From NCBI RefSeq assembly GCF_010998615.1, contig NZ_JAAEAH010000023.1:38501-102500 (forward strand): a stretch of DNA of 64,000 bases. The letters are read 5' to 3'. Positions 55,134 to 63,218 of the stretch are shown in pieces; position 1 is the first letter of the stretch; every line of letters begins with the position of its first letter. The position numbers and the translations under genes are program-made. The notes under the pieces were generated by a model. That model had not been told where the DNA came from and did no database searches. It was given only the letters and a program-made list of their open reading frames with translations. The stretch comes from Myxococcus sp. CA023. GTDB taxonomy: Bacteria; Myxococcota; Myxococcia; Myxococcales; Myxococcaceae.

Positions 55134-56063
55134 CTACCCCCGCTTGCCGATGGTGAACGACAGGCCCACCGTCGCCTGCTCGCCTTCGTAGGCGCGGAAC
55201 GGCCACTTCTGCATCTCCGACAGCAGGCACTCGTAGAGTGGACCCTTCTTGAACTGATGGTTGTCCACCCACAGCTTGCTGACCCGGCCATCGTTCCCGA
55301 TGACGAACTCCATGGGGACCTTGGCGTAGATGCCCGGGGTGCGCTCCGCCTCTTCCTTGAAGCAACGGAAGAGCGTGGACTTGTTGCTGGCCACCACCCG
55401 GTTGATGGCGGACTGGTCGAACTGCTGCGTCATCTCCATGCCCTCCGGGTCGGTGGTCACGCTACCCCCGGGGCGGGGCTTCCGGTCCGCCGGCGCCCGG
55501 GTGGTGGAGGCCATGGCCACCTTGCCCGGACCGCTGCTGCTGGTGGCGGGCTTCACACCCGGCTCGCCCGAGCCCGGACGGCGCGCGCCATGTCCGGGGT
55601 ACTCGAAGAGCTCCTCGTCATCCACCCGGGCCTGGGCCACGCGGATGGTGATTTCGCCCATCTCGAAGTCGTCCGTCTGGACCTCGCCGCCGCCGAACCA
55701 GCCGTGGACGGCGGCGTTGCGCGCTACCTGGATGCCGACGATGCCCAGCACCACCACGCCCGCCGCCGCGGCGCCGCCGAGAATCTTCAGGCGCTTCGCG
55801 GACTTCGCCCGCTCCACGACGACCGCGGCGTCCACGCGGGCGCGCGCCTCCGCCCGGGCCACGTGCACGCGGAAGGCGTCCACCTCGGACATGCGGTGGA
55901 AGTCCCGCTCTCCGGCGGGCGCCACCAGGGTGTCCAGCGTCAGCTCACCCGAGGTGAGCTTCTCCACGAGTTGAGCACCACTGACGGGCCCCAGGACGAG
56001 GTCCCCGTGCTTGAAGAGCCAGAGTCCGTCCACGTCCGCCGCAAGGTCTTGTCCAGCCGCCAT
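55134..56063 (-). CDS. GYF-domain membrane protein with AgmX/PglI C-terminal domain
   Basis: 309 residues from the ATG at 56063. Residues of about 8-58 form a GYF_2 domain (GLWLFKHGDLVLGPVSGAQLVEKL, then TLDTLVAPAG). A membrane span lies at about 98-118 (ILGGAAAAGVVVLGIVGIQV). After a Gly/Pro-rich linker the C-terminal domain has the myxobacterial AgmX/PglI tail pattern: ASNKSTLFRCFKEE, FVIGNDGRVSKLWVDN and YECLLSEMQKWPF, with two conserved Cys. The motility protein GltJ has a similar GYF-TM-tail order but also a zinc-ribbon, missing here. Divergent from truA with a 44-bp gap. Confidence 0.82.
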   Translation of the reverse strand: MAAGQDLAADVDGLWLFKHGDLVLGPVSGAQLVEKLTSGELTLDTLVAPAGERDFHRMSEVDAFRVHVARAEARARVDAAVVVERAKSAKRLKILGGAAAAGVVVLGIVGIQVARNAAVHGWFGGGEVQTDDFEMGEITIRVAQARVDDEELFEYPGHGARRPGSGEPGVKPATSSSGPGKVAMASTTRAPADRKPRPGGSVTTDPEGMEMTQQFDQSAINRVVASNKSTLFRCFKEEAERTPGIYAKVPMEFVIGNDGRVSKLWVDNHQFKKGPLYECLLSEMQKWPFRAYEGEQATVGLSFTIGKRG

Positions 56064-56107
56064 TTTGCGCGCGAGTATCCCGTGGTTCCCCACACCCAAG
56101 CAACGGC

Positions 56108-56953
56108 GTGCTCCCCTCCACCTCCAAGCGGATTCCCGTCGCACTGTGGATCTGGTACCGCGGCGGAATCTTCCGCGGCTTCCAGCGCCAACCCGAAGGC
56201 CCCACCGTCCAGTCAGCTCTGGAAGAGGCGCTGCGGTCCGTGGGGGTGCCGGCGACCCTGATGCCTTCGGGGCGCACGGACCGGGGCGTCCACGCCCGGA
56301 TGCAGGTGGTGAGCGTCCGGCTGGAAGCGGGCGACTCGGCGGAGTCCCTGGAGAAGCGGCTCCCGCCCCGGTTGCCACCGGGCCTGGGCCTGTGCGGGGT
56401 GCGCCGGCCCACGTCCTTTCATGCGCAGTGGAGCGCATGCGGCAAGGAGTACCGCTACCGGTTCCAGTTGGGCGGGGCCGTGATGCCCGAATGGGCGCCC
56501 TATGCGCTGGACGTGTCCGCGGAGCCGCTGCTCCAGGCCACGGCGGTGACGCCGGAGCGGTTGGCGGCGCTGCTGCGTTCAGCGGAAGGGACGCGGGACT
56601 TCATCGCGTTCCATGAGAAGTCCAGTCCACGCAAGCCGCGCACGCTGGAGTCCGCCACCCTGCACGCGCTGGGCGGTGGGCTCTACGAGGCTCGGCTGCG
56701 CGGGGACGGCTTCGCGCGCTACCAGATCCGCTATTTGATGGGGAGCGCGTTGAAGGTGGCCGCGGGGCTGCTGCCGGAAGAGGCGTGGCTCGCGGCACTC
56801 GAGACGGGTCAGGCCATGGAGGGCTTCAAGGCGCCCGCTCACGGCCTCGTGCTCTGGGAGGTTCGCTACCCTCCCCAAGTGGACCCCTTCACCGCCGGGG
56901 AGCGTCTCCATCCCCCGGGGCTTCCGCTGGAGCCACCCTTCCACATCGGGTGA
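56108..56953 (+). CDS. truA: tRNA pseudouridine synthase A
   Basis: 281 residues from a GTG at 56108. The catalytic Asp is in the classical GRTDRGVHA motif, with WYRGGIFRGFQRQP upstream (the FxGxQxQ segment), SFHAQWSACGKEYRYR and YQIRYLMG near the C-terminus. It isomerises U38-U40 in tRNA anticodon stems. The gene is divergent from the GYF-domain gene with only 44 bp between starts. It converges on the ribbon-helix-helix gene. Confidence 0.95.
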   Translation: MLPSTSKRIPVALWIWYRGGIFRGFQRQPEGPTVQSALEEALRSVGVPATLMPSGRTDRGVHARMQVVSVRLEAGDSAESLEKRLPPRLPPGLGLCGVRRPTSFHAQWSACGKEYRYRFQLGGAVMPEWAPYALDVSAEPLLQATAVTPERLAALLRSAEGTRDFIAFHEKSSPRKPRTLESATLHALGGGLYEARLRGDGFARYQIRYLMGSALKVAAGLLPEEAWLAALETGQAMEGFKAPAHGLVLWEVRYPPQVDPFTAGERLHPPGLPLEPPFHIG

Positions 56954-56980
56954 CGCGCGGTGGGGCCCGGACGGCCGTCT

Positions 56981-57145
56981 TCAGTCGACGAGCCGCTCTT
57001 CGTACTTCGCGAGCAGATCGGAGATGGCCTCGCGGAGGTACTCGCTCTGACGGATGCGCGTGGTACGCGACAGGTCCTTGAGGGCGTCGAGCTTCTCGCG
57101 GTTGAGCCGGAAGACCACTGAGGTAAGGCGGGGATTCATGTCCAT
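56981..57145 (-). CDS. Ribbon-helix-helix (CopG/MetJ-type) regulator, 54 residues
   Basis: 54 residues, starting MDMNPRLTSVVFRLNREKL, with AGGAGGT eight bases before the ATG at 57145. TSVVFRL forms the beta strand, followed by two helices (REKLDALKDLSR and QSEYLREAISDLLAKYEE), the MetJ/Arc fold. As a dimer it should bind DNA in the major groove. There is no linked toxin ORF beside it, and the nearest gene is truA, so it is unlikely to be an antitoxin in its usual pairing. Its stop is 27 bp from the truA stop. Confidence 0.85.
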   Translation of the reverse strand: MDMNPRLTSVVFRLNREKLDALKDLSRTTRIRQSEYLREAISDLLAKYEERLVD

Positions 57146-57204
57146 GTGCGCGACCTCCTACAGATGCACACACATTCTCACAAGTCGGTCTGATCGCAAG
57201 AAAT

Positions 57205-57780
57205 TCACTTCGATCCGACCGGGAAGATCCACTGAACCCCGGTGAAGGCTTCGGCGTCTCCGCGCAGGCCCGCGCCGAACCCGAGCGAAAGCCCGAGTCC
57301 CCCGAACACCGCGAGCCGTTCGGAGAAGGTGTGTCGCACGCCCAACGCTACGCGAGGCCCCAGCCACGGCCCAGAAAACGGCCTGATCAGCAGGCCCAGA
57401 TCATAGAAGGTCTGCCAGGACCCATCGCCGTAGAAGTTCCGGAAGCCGCCGGCCACCGATAGATCCGGGCCGCGCAGGCTGCCGCGGATCACCACGAAGA
57501 CCTCGTCCCCGTCGTAGCCCACGGTCCGGCTGCCCCCGAGGTCCAGGTGCGCGTCCCCACCATGCTTCGCGTCGGACTCTGAGCGATCAATGGACTCGGT
57601 GTAGGAGGCGCCGGGACCGAGGATCAGCGAGAAGGCCCGTCGTTCCGTGTACGGCGCGTCCACGTACTCCGCCGCGCCGGCTGCCGCGGGCAGGAGGATG
57701 GCGCAGGCGCTGATCAGGGCGTGGACGCGGCGTGTCAGGCGGGAACCCGCTCTGGAAAATGTGGAGTGATCGCGGGCCAT
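57205..57780 (-). CDS. Predicted small outer-membrane barrel protein
   Basis: 191 residues from the ATG at 57780. A signal peptide (RRVHALISACAILLPAAAGAA, about residues 17-37) precedes a glycine-rich region with alternating strands that ends in a glycine/aromatic-rich run (VFGGLGLSLGFGAGL) compatible with a beta-barrel. No family recognised. Its start codon overlaps that of the divergent plus-strand regulator, so the two genes must share promoter DNA within each other's coding region, which is unusual and raises doubt about one of the starts. Confidence 0.65.
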   Translation of the reverse strand: MARDHSTFSRAGSRLTRRVHALISACAILLPAAAGAAEYVDAPYTERRAFSLILGPGASYTESIDRSESDAKHGGDAHLDLGGSRTVGYDGDEVFVVIRGSLRGPDLSVAGGFRNFYGDGSWQTFYDLGLLIRPFSGPWLGPRVALGVRHTFSERLAVFGGLGLSLGFGAGLRGDAEAFTGVQWIFPVGSK

Positions 57781-58246
57781 GGCGCGGATCACGTTTCTAT
57801 CAGGGTCCGAGCTTGGGATGCGCCAGTCCGTGGCCCCCTCCCCTGGCGAGGCTTCTCTGGGGGGCGCACGCACGGAGTCGGACGCTCGGGAATGGATTGA
57901 CACCTTGTGGGGCCCCTTGCAGGCGGATGGCCACCAGCTCATGGCGGAGCTGCCGGAGGAGCACCTGCGGATCATCGCGGGGTTCTTGAAAGCGGCGAGA
58001 GGCATCCAAGACAGACACGCGGCCCGGGTGGCTCGACTGCTTCAGGAACCGGGAACCTGCATGACACCGCATGTCTGGGTGCAGCAACGACGCGTGGAAC
58101 GAGGGCGCGATCTGTTGAGCAACTCATCACTGCCATTGGGAGACATCGCGCTCGCGGTTGGCTTCAGCTTACAAAGCCACTTCACCACGGTGTTCCGCAG
58201 ACTCACCGGGCTGACTCAGGCAGTCATCCGACGCGACCAGCGGTAA
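57779..58246 (+). CDS. Chimeric MarR/AraC regulator, probably degraded
   Basis: 155 residues. The first half (about 38-90) has the look of a MarR C-terminus (DAREWIDTLWGPLQADGHQLM, then LPEEHLRIIAGFLKAARGIQDRHAARVARLL). The second half (about 96-155) is the last 60 residues of an AraC/XylS DNA-binding domain (VWVQQRRVERGRDLL, DIALAVGFSLQSHFTTVFRRLTG). The first AraC helix-turn-helix and any MarR winged helix are absent. It looks like a recombination of two regulator remnants, so it may not be functional. Its ATG overlaps that of the divergent barrel gene. Confidence 0.6.
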   Translation: MARITFLSGSELGMRQSVAPSPGEASLGGARTESDAREWIDTLWGPLQADGHQLMAELPEEHLRIIAGFLKAARGIQDRHAARVARLLQEPGTCMTPHVWVQQRRVERGRDLLSNSSLPLGDIALAVGFSLQSHFTTVFRRLTGLTQAVIRRDQR

Positions 58247-58335
58247 GGCGCCTGGAGTCAGGCTCCACCCATCTCTCCCCTGTTTGACAGTGTTACTCCG
58301 CCTCCGTAGGGTCGTGTCCGTCCCAAGGGGGAGTC

Positions 58336-59274
58336 ATGCAAAAATTGAGTCTGGCTGCGTGCGCGCTCGCGATGCTGATCGCCGCGTGTGGGGAATCTTC
58401 GTCAACCGGGCCGTACACACCGATTCGCGCGACCGAAGGAGTGATGCGTCTGCCATTGGTGTCGACCGCGCCCAATGGCGTCCAGTACCGGCTCGTAGGG
58501 GCGACCTTCGTCATCACTGGGACGGAGTCGCTCACGATCACGGATACGTCACCGGACACGCTGTCGGTGCCGTTGGTGGCCGGAACCTATTCCATCCAGC
58601 TCGAGGGTGATTGGCACGTCGAACGCGTGGGCACGCCATCCGAGATCGTGCCAGTGCAGCTGATTTCTCCCAACCCGATGGCGTTCTCCCTCGCGGAGCG
58701 GGACATGCGCGTAATTCGATTCCTGTTCAAGCTCCCCGCGGACGGCAACGCGAACGTGGGCATCACGGTCGATGAGGGTGGCTGGATTTCAGGCACCATG
58801 CGATTCACTGATCATTGGCCACGGGACCCGCCCAGTGAGTACGCCGAATTGGTCGGGCAGGAGGTGCCATTTACCATCAGCTTCGAATTCGCCTACCTGA
58901 GTCGCAACTACTGGCGAGGACTCTCGGTGGCTACGAATGAGCTCGTCGTCCAGTTCGGGGGCCCTTACTCCGCGCTGCTGCATGATCATATTGCAAGATA
59001 TCTAAGCGGTGACACAGCCAGATTCGAGTTGAACCGAGGCGAATCGAATCTCATCTACTTCGACAACTTCATGACGATGGGAATGAGCACCACAGGCAAC
59101 ACCCCGTATTACCTGCAAATGACTGGGCGACACCTGTTCCGAGGAGTCTTGGACTCCGAACAAATTCCTGTCAGCCAGCCGTTCCCTTTCACCACGGAAG
59201 TCCTTCTTCAAAGATACGACACTTCTGAAGGCACTCTCCGTGGAGTCGCGACTGGCACCGGCACGACCCAGTAG
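58336..59274 (+). CDS. Lipoprotein of unknown function, lower-GC
   Basis: 312 residues, preceded by GGGGGAG. A signal peptide ends in the lipobox LIAAC at about residue 18. The mature part is Thr/Ser/Gly-rich and beta-like with no motif I recognise. Codon use is visibly less GC-biased than the neighbours (for example the AT-rich stretch near 58981), which fits recent acquisition. It is followed by the leucine-rich-repeat lipoprotein on the same strand with a 100-bp gap. Confidence 0.7.
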   Translation: MQKLSLAACALAMLIAACGESSSTGPYTPIRATEGVMRLPLVSTAPNGVQYRLVGATFVITGTESLTITDTSPDTLSVPLVAGTYSIQLEGDWHVERVGTPSEIVPVQLISPNPMAFSLAERDMRVIRFLFKLPADGNANVGITVDEGGWISGTMRFTDHWPRDPPSEYAELVGQEVPFTISFEFAYLSRNYWRGLSVATNELVVQFGGPYSALLHDHIARYLSGDTARFELNRGESNLIYFDNFMTMGMSTTGNTPYYLQMTGRHLFRGVLDSEQIPVSQPFPFTTEVLLQRYDTSEGTLRGVATGTGTTQ

Positions 59275-59375
59275 CGAGAGTCGACGGGCCCGTTTCCGGG
59301 ATCCGCGCCGCCGCATCGCGCAAGCCCCTGTGCTTGCGCCTTGACCTGAGTGCATGGAGGGGCTGTTCTGACTCC

Positions 59376-61208
59376 ATGCACTCGGGAACCCTGCGACTCG
59401 CTGGATTGTTTCTCATCATGGCGGCCTGCGCCAGCCGTCCCACGCCCGTCATTCCCGCTCCTTCCTCGATCCCCGTCGTAGTGACGGCTCCCAAGCCGCT
59501 CCTCACGGTGTTCCGCCTCGAACCGGATGGGACAAGCGCTGAGTTCGGGCAGTTGCCACCAGGGCCCGAAGGCTTCGCCCCACCTGACACGGGCAACTGG
59601 TACGCAGAACCCTTGCGCCCCGTGCGTACCGAAGCGGAGGCTCGCGAAATCGCTGCCGTGTTGCGCGAGCATCGCGTGCGCGAATTGTCATTTGCCGAGG
59701 TCGGCGTTCCAGCCCCCGGGCTGCTCGCGGCCCTGCTCCAGGAGTCCGGTGTCGTTGCGCTTCAGTTGTCTGGCACGGACTTCGGCAATGCGCACCTCGC
59801 CTCGCTGGAAAACGCGACCCAGCTCGAGGCCCTGCACCTCAATGCCACCCGGGTCACCAACGCGGGGCTGGCGCCTCTCAAACGCATGCAACACCTGGCA
59901 GTGCTACGGCTGGACGAAACGCCGGTCTCCGACGCAGGCCTTGCGTCGCTGTCAGAGCACACCACCCTGCGCCGAGTAACCCTCGCCGGAACAGCCGTAA
60001 CATCCCAGGGGCTTGGATTCCTCGCGAGGCAACCGGGGCTGGAGGAGCTCGACCTGTCGGATACCGCGGTGGACGACACCCTCCTCGCAGTGCTGCCGGG
60101 CGCCCCGTTGCACACGCTCAACCTCAGCGGAACGAAAGTCACGGATGCCGGCCTCCGCGGCCTCAGCGCCATGCCCTCCCTTCGGCGGCTGGGCCTTGCG
60201 CGTACCGCCGTCTCCGACGCCAGCCTCGTGCACGTCGCGGGACTGCGTGAACTGGAGGCCCTTCACCTGGGCAACACGCGGGTGACGGACGCGGGGATGC
60301 TCCACCTTGCGAAACTGCCCGTGCTTCGTGCGCTGGTCCTCAGCAAGGCGCGAATCCGAGGCGCAGGACTTCGCCACCTCGCGGGCCTCTCTGGACTGGA
60401 AGCGCTTCACCTCGACGACACGCGAGTAGGCGACTCAGCGCTGCGCCATCTTCGAGGACTCAACGAGTTGAGAGAGCTTGACCTCTCGCGCACCGCCATT
60501 ACGGGCACGGGACTTCAAGAATTGAGCACCTTGGTGGCGCTCGAATCACTCTGGCTCTCAGGGCTCGCGCTGACGGACGATTCCCTCACGGCACTCGCTC
60601 CCCTCAGCCAACTGACTCGACTCGCTCTCAGCCACACGCCGATTGGCCCGGAGGCGCTGAACCACCTGGGTTCCCGCCCACTCCTCCGACACCTGGACTT
60701 GAGCAAGACCGGGCTCACCGACGAATGGGTGCCCTCCATCCGGCGGGCCTTTCCCAGCCTCCATTCATTGAAAGCCGAACGCACCCTCCTCACGGACGTG
60801 GGGCTGGGCCAGTTCGCCGAATGGACGGAACTGGAGGCAATCCATGTCGCGGGGACTCTCGTCAATGGCTCTGGCCTGACGAGCCTGCACACCCTTGCCC
60901 GACTCACGACGCTCGACCTCGGCGCGACGAGGTTGGACTCGGAGGGCCAGAAAGCGCTCCAGGGCTTCACGAACCTCGTCTGGCTGAGCGTCGCCGGCGT
61001 CCGCACCGGCGACGAGATGCTCGGCCACCTCCCCAGTTCGCTCCGAACCCTCTACCTGACGCGCACGAAAGTCACTGACGCGGGCCTCCCGGCGTTGCAC
61101 AAGCTGCCACACCTGCGGGAACTCGACCTGCGCGGAACCGCGGTTTCCACAGAGGCCCGAAGCACCCTGGCACGGGAACGGGGCATCCACCTCATCACCG
61201 GGATGTGA
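59376..61208 (+). CDS. Leucine-rich-repeat lipoprotein
   Basis: 610 residues from the ATG at 59376, giving a signal peptide with lipobox LIMAAC at about residue 17. An N-terminal region of about 110 residues is followed by about 20 repeats of 24 residues with the pattern LxLxxTxVTDAGLxxLxxLxxL (for example LNLSGTKVTDAGLRGLSAM). This resembles the LRR type with buried Thr/Val turns seen in planctomycetes and myxobacteria. It would be a curved solenoid anchored in the envelope, suited to protein binding. The ribosome-binding site is far (GGAGGGG about 16 bases off), so the start is less certain. Confidence 0.85.
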   Translation: MHSGTLRLAGLFLIMAACASRPTPVIPAPSSIPVVVTAPKPLLTVFRLEPDGTSAEFGQLPPGPEGFAPPDTGNWYAEPLRPVRTEAEAREIAAVLREHRVRELSFAEVGVPAPGLLAALLQESGVVALQLSGTDFGNAHLASLENATQLEALHLNATRVTNAGLAPLKRMQHLAVLRLDETPVSDAGLASLSEHTTLRRVTLAGTAVTSQGLGFLARQPGLEELDLSDTAVDDTLLAVLPGAPLHTLNLSGTKVTDAGLRGLSAMPSLRRLGLARTAVSDASLVHVAGLRELEALHLGNTRVTDAGMLHLAKLPVLRALVLSKARIRGAGLRHLAGLSGLEALHLDDTRVGDSALRHLRGLNELRELDLSRTAITGTGLQELSTLVALESLWLSGLALTDDSLTALAPLSQLTRLALSHTPIGPEALNHLGSRPLLRHLDLSKTGLTDEWVPSIRRAFPSLHSLKAERTLLTDVGLGQFAEWTELEAIHVAGTLVNGSGLTSLHTLARLTTLDLGATRLDSEGQKALQGFTNLVWLSVAGVRTGDEMLGHLPSSLRTLYLTRTKVTDAGLPALHKLPHLRELDLRGTAVSTEARSTLARERGIHLITGM

Positions 61209-61252
61209 GCCGCGCCCGAGCCTCACGACCACCGCCAAGGAGACGCGGCTCA
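61206..61252. terminator. Inverted repeat overlapping two stop codons
   Basis: TGAGCCGCG (61206-61214) and CGCGGCTCA (61244-61252) pair over 9 bp around a 29-base loop. The left arm begins with the LRR gene's stop codon and the right arm ends with the stop codon of larE read leftward, so one element could end both transcripts. Confidence 0.45.
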
Positions 61253-62146
61253 GCTCACCACGGGCAGCGAAAAGCCCTCCGCCTTGCCCGTGGCCCCCGG
61301 CCGCGCGACGCCCGCCGCATCATTCATGCGGCCCGAGCGGAACGGCTCCAGGTCCAGCGCCACGAACTTGAACCCCAGCGCCAGGAACGCGGTGTTGATC
61401 TGCTGCCGCACGTCCGCCGCGAGGAAGCGTTCGTACTCCTCCGCCGCGACCTCCAGCCGCGCCACGTCCTGATGGTACCGCACGCGGAACTGTCGGAAGC
61501 CCAGCTTGCGCAGCTCCGACTCGGCGGCGGCGACCTGCAGCAGCCGATCCCGCGTCACCGCCGTGCCGTACGGAATCCGCGACGCCAGGCACGCCATCTG
61601 CGGCTTGTCCCATGTCGGCAGCCCGAGCGACTGGCTCCACGCCCGGATCTCCTCCTTCGTCAGCCCCGCCTGTGCCAGCGGCGACACCACCTGGTGCTCC
61701 TGCGCCGCCTTGTGGCCGGGCCGGTGGTCCTTGAAGTCGTCCGCGTTGAAGCCGTCCAACACCACCGCCAACCCCAGCGACTTCCGCTGCGCCTCGCAGA
61801 TGTCGTACAGCTCCGTCTTGCAGAAGTAGCAGCGGTTCGTCGGGTTGGCCGCGTACTGCGGGTTCGCCAGCTCGTTGCTGCCCAGCACCACGTGCCGGGC
61901 CCCCAGCCGCTTCGCCAGCTCGCGCGCCTCGTCGGCCTCCTCCGGCGCCACGGACGCGGACAGCGCGGTGAGCGCGAGCGCCCGGTCGCCCAGTTCCTCC
62001 ACCGCCACCTTCAGCACGAAGGTCGAATCCACACCGCCGGAGAACGCCACCAGCGCGCTGCCATGGGCCCGCAGCGCGGCACGCATCAACTCCAGCTTGG
62101 GGCGCGACGACTCACACAGGGACTTGATCCGCTCGGGGCTCAACAT
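61250..62146 (-). CDS. larE: ATP-dependent sacrificial sulfur transferase LarE
   Basis: 298 residues. The PP-loop motif is AFSGGVDST near residue 35, and NRCYFCKTELY is typical of LarE. The single sacrificial Cys is in KPQMACLASRIPYGTAVT, where the family donates its sulfur, leaving dehydroalanine. LarE thiolates the nickel-pincer precursor made by LarB for the LarA-type cofactor. larA, larB and larC are not in the window, so either they lie elsewhere or this copy serves another pathway. Confidence 0.9.
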   Translation of the reverse strand: MLSPERIKSLCESSRPKLELMRAALRAHGSALVAFSGGVDSTFVLKVAVEELGDRALALTALSASVAPEEADEARELAKRLGARHVVLGSNELANPQYAANPTNRCYFCKTELYDICEAQRKSLGLAVVLDGFNADDFKDHRPGHKAAQEHQVVSPLAQAGLTKEEIRAWSQSLGLPTWDKPQMACLASRIPYGTAVTRDRLLQVAAAESELRKLGFRQFRVRYHQDVARLEVAAEEYERFLAADVRQQINTAFLALGFKFVALDLEPFRSGRMNDAAGVARPGATGKAEGFSLPVVS

Positions 62147-62243
62147 GAGGCTCTCCTAAAACGGAGGGGCCCCGGATTGCACGCGCGCCGCGCGGCAACC
62201 TGGAGCCCCTTGGAAATGACACCGGGCCGGGAAGCCCAGCCGC

Positions 62244-63026
62244 CTAGCGAGCCTTCCGCTTCGCGGCCTTCTTCGCCGCCGACGCCGGCTTCGCCACCCG
62301 GGCCGCGCGCGTGGCCGGACGGGCCTTCGCGCCCTTGTCCGCCTTCGGCGCCTTCGCCGCGGGCTTGGACTCCTCGGCGCGGCGGGCCTTGGCGCTCCCC
62401 TTCTCGGCCTTCTCGGCCTTCTCAGCCTTCTCGCCCTTCGCGGGGAGCGGGTTGGCCTTCATCTTCTTGCCGGTGATGACCTTCAGCTCCTCGGTGCTCA
62501 TGTAGCCGAGGTCTAGAAGCGACTGGAAGATCTTCGCCGCGCCGTCCTCCACCGACTCCACGTTGGAGTGGATGGTGACCTCCGGCGAGTTGGGCGGCTC
62601 ATACGGCTCGGTGATGCCGATGAAGTTGGGGATCTCCCCGTTGAGCGCCTTCTTGTAACGGCCCGTGCTGTCGCGCTCGATGAGCTTCTCGGTCGGGCAG
62701 TCGACGTAGACTTCCACGTAGCGACCAATCGACCGGCGGTTCTCCTCGCGGCCCGGCTTGTACGGGCTCACGCAGGGTACCAGCGCCGCCACGCCGTTTC
62801 GCGTCAGCAGGTTCGCCACGAAGCCCAGCCGCTTCACGACGGTGATACGGTCCTCCTTGCCATCCCCCAGCCCCGCCCACAGCGCCTCGCCAAGTTCACC
62901 CTCGTCGAGGATCTCGACGTTGCGGCCCACCTGCCGCAAGCGCGCGGCGATGTAGGCGGCGGTGGTGCTCTTCCCGGTACCGGACATGCCGGTCAGCCAG
63001 AGGGTGAAACCAGTGTTGGAGGCCAT
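62244..63026 (-). CDS. cysC: APS kinase-like protein with Lys/Ala-rich tail
   Basis: 260 residues. P-loop GMSGTGKS (13-20) and the C-terminal signature KKALNGEIPNFIGITEPYEPP mark an adenylylsulfate kinase. The DGDNxR motif of APS kinases reads D41-E-G-E-L-G, so the usual Arg and second acidic pattern are changed and APS binding may be altered. Residues of about 187-260 are a highly basic low-complexity tail with repeats such as EKAEKAEKAEKG and AAKKAAKRKAR, like histone H1, which could bind nucleic acid or polyphosphate. A promoter-like element lies just upstream. It may phosphorylate APS or a related substrate. Confidence 0.85.
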   Translation of the reverse strand: MASNTGFTLWLTGMSGTGKSTTAAYIAARLRQVGRNVEILDEGELGEALWAGLGDGKEDRITVVKRLGFVANLLTRNGVAALVPCVSPYKPGREENRRSIGRYVEVYVDCPTEKLIERDSTGRYKKALNGEIPNFIGITEPYEPPNSPEVTIHSNVESVEDGAAKIFQSLLDLGYMSTEELKVITGKKMKANPLPAKGEKAEKAEKAEKGSAKARRAEESKPAAKAPKADKGAKARPATRAARVAKPASAAKKAAKRKAR

Positions 63027-63104
63027 ATGGGTCGTCTACTCCCTGCGTCCGGAGCACTTCTTGCAAGCTGCGTAGGGACGCCGCAGATCCAGAAGATGGA
63101 CGCG

Positions 63105-63134
63105 GTTATAGACGAAAACCCGGCCACTTGACAA
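63105..63134 (-). promoter_or_regulatory. Sigma-70-like promoter of the APS kinase gene
   Basis: Read on the minus strand, TTGTCA (63129-63134) and TATAAC (63105-63110) are 18 bp apart and each differs from consensus at one base. Transcription would begin about 70 bp upstream of the ATG at 63026. This is the clearest promoter in the window, though unproven. Confidence 0.55.
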
Positions 63135-63140
63135 TTCGTG

Positions 63141-63160
63141 CCCACCTTTCCGCAGGTGGG
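63141..63160 (-). terminator. Hairpin after the JAMM gene
   Basis: CCCACCT (63141-63147) pairs with AGGTGGG (63154-63160) around a 6-base loop, 59 bp after the JAMM gene stop on the minus strand and just before the promoter of the next gene. It probably ends the upstream transcript. Confidence 0.5.
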
Positions 63161-63218
63161 GGTTCCGGGCGTTCAAGTGCCTGCTCAGACAAGGCTTTTT
63201 CGTTTCTGCAATGCACTT

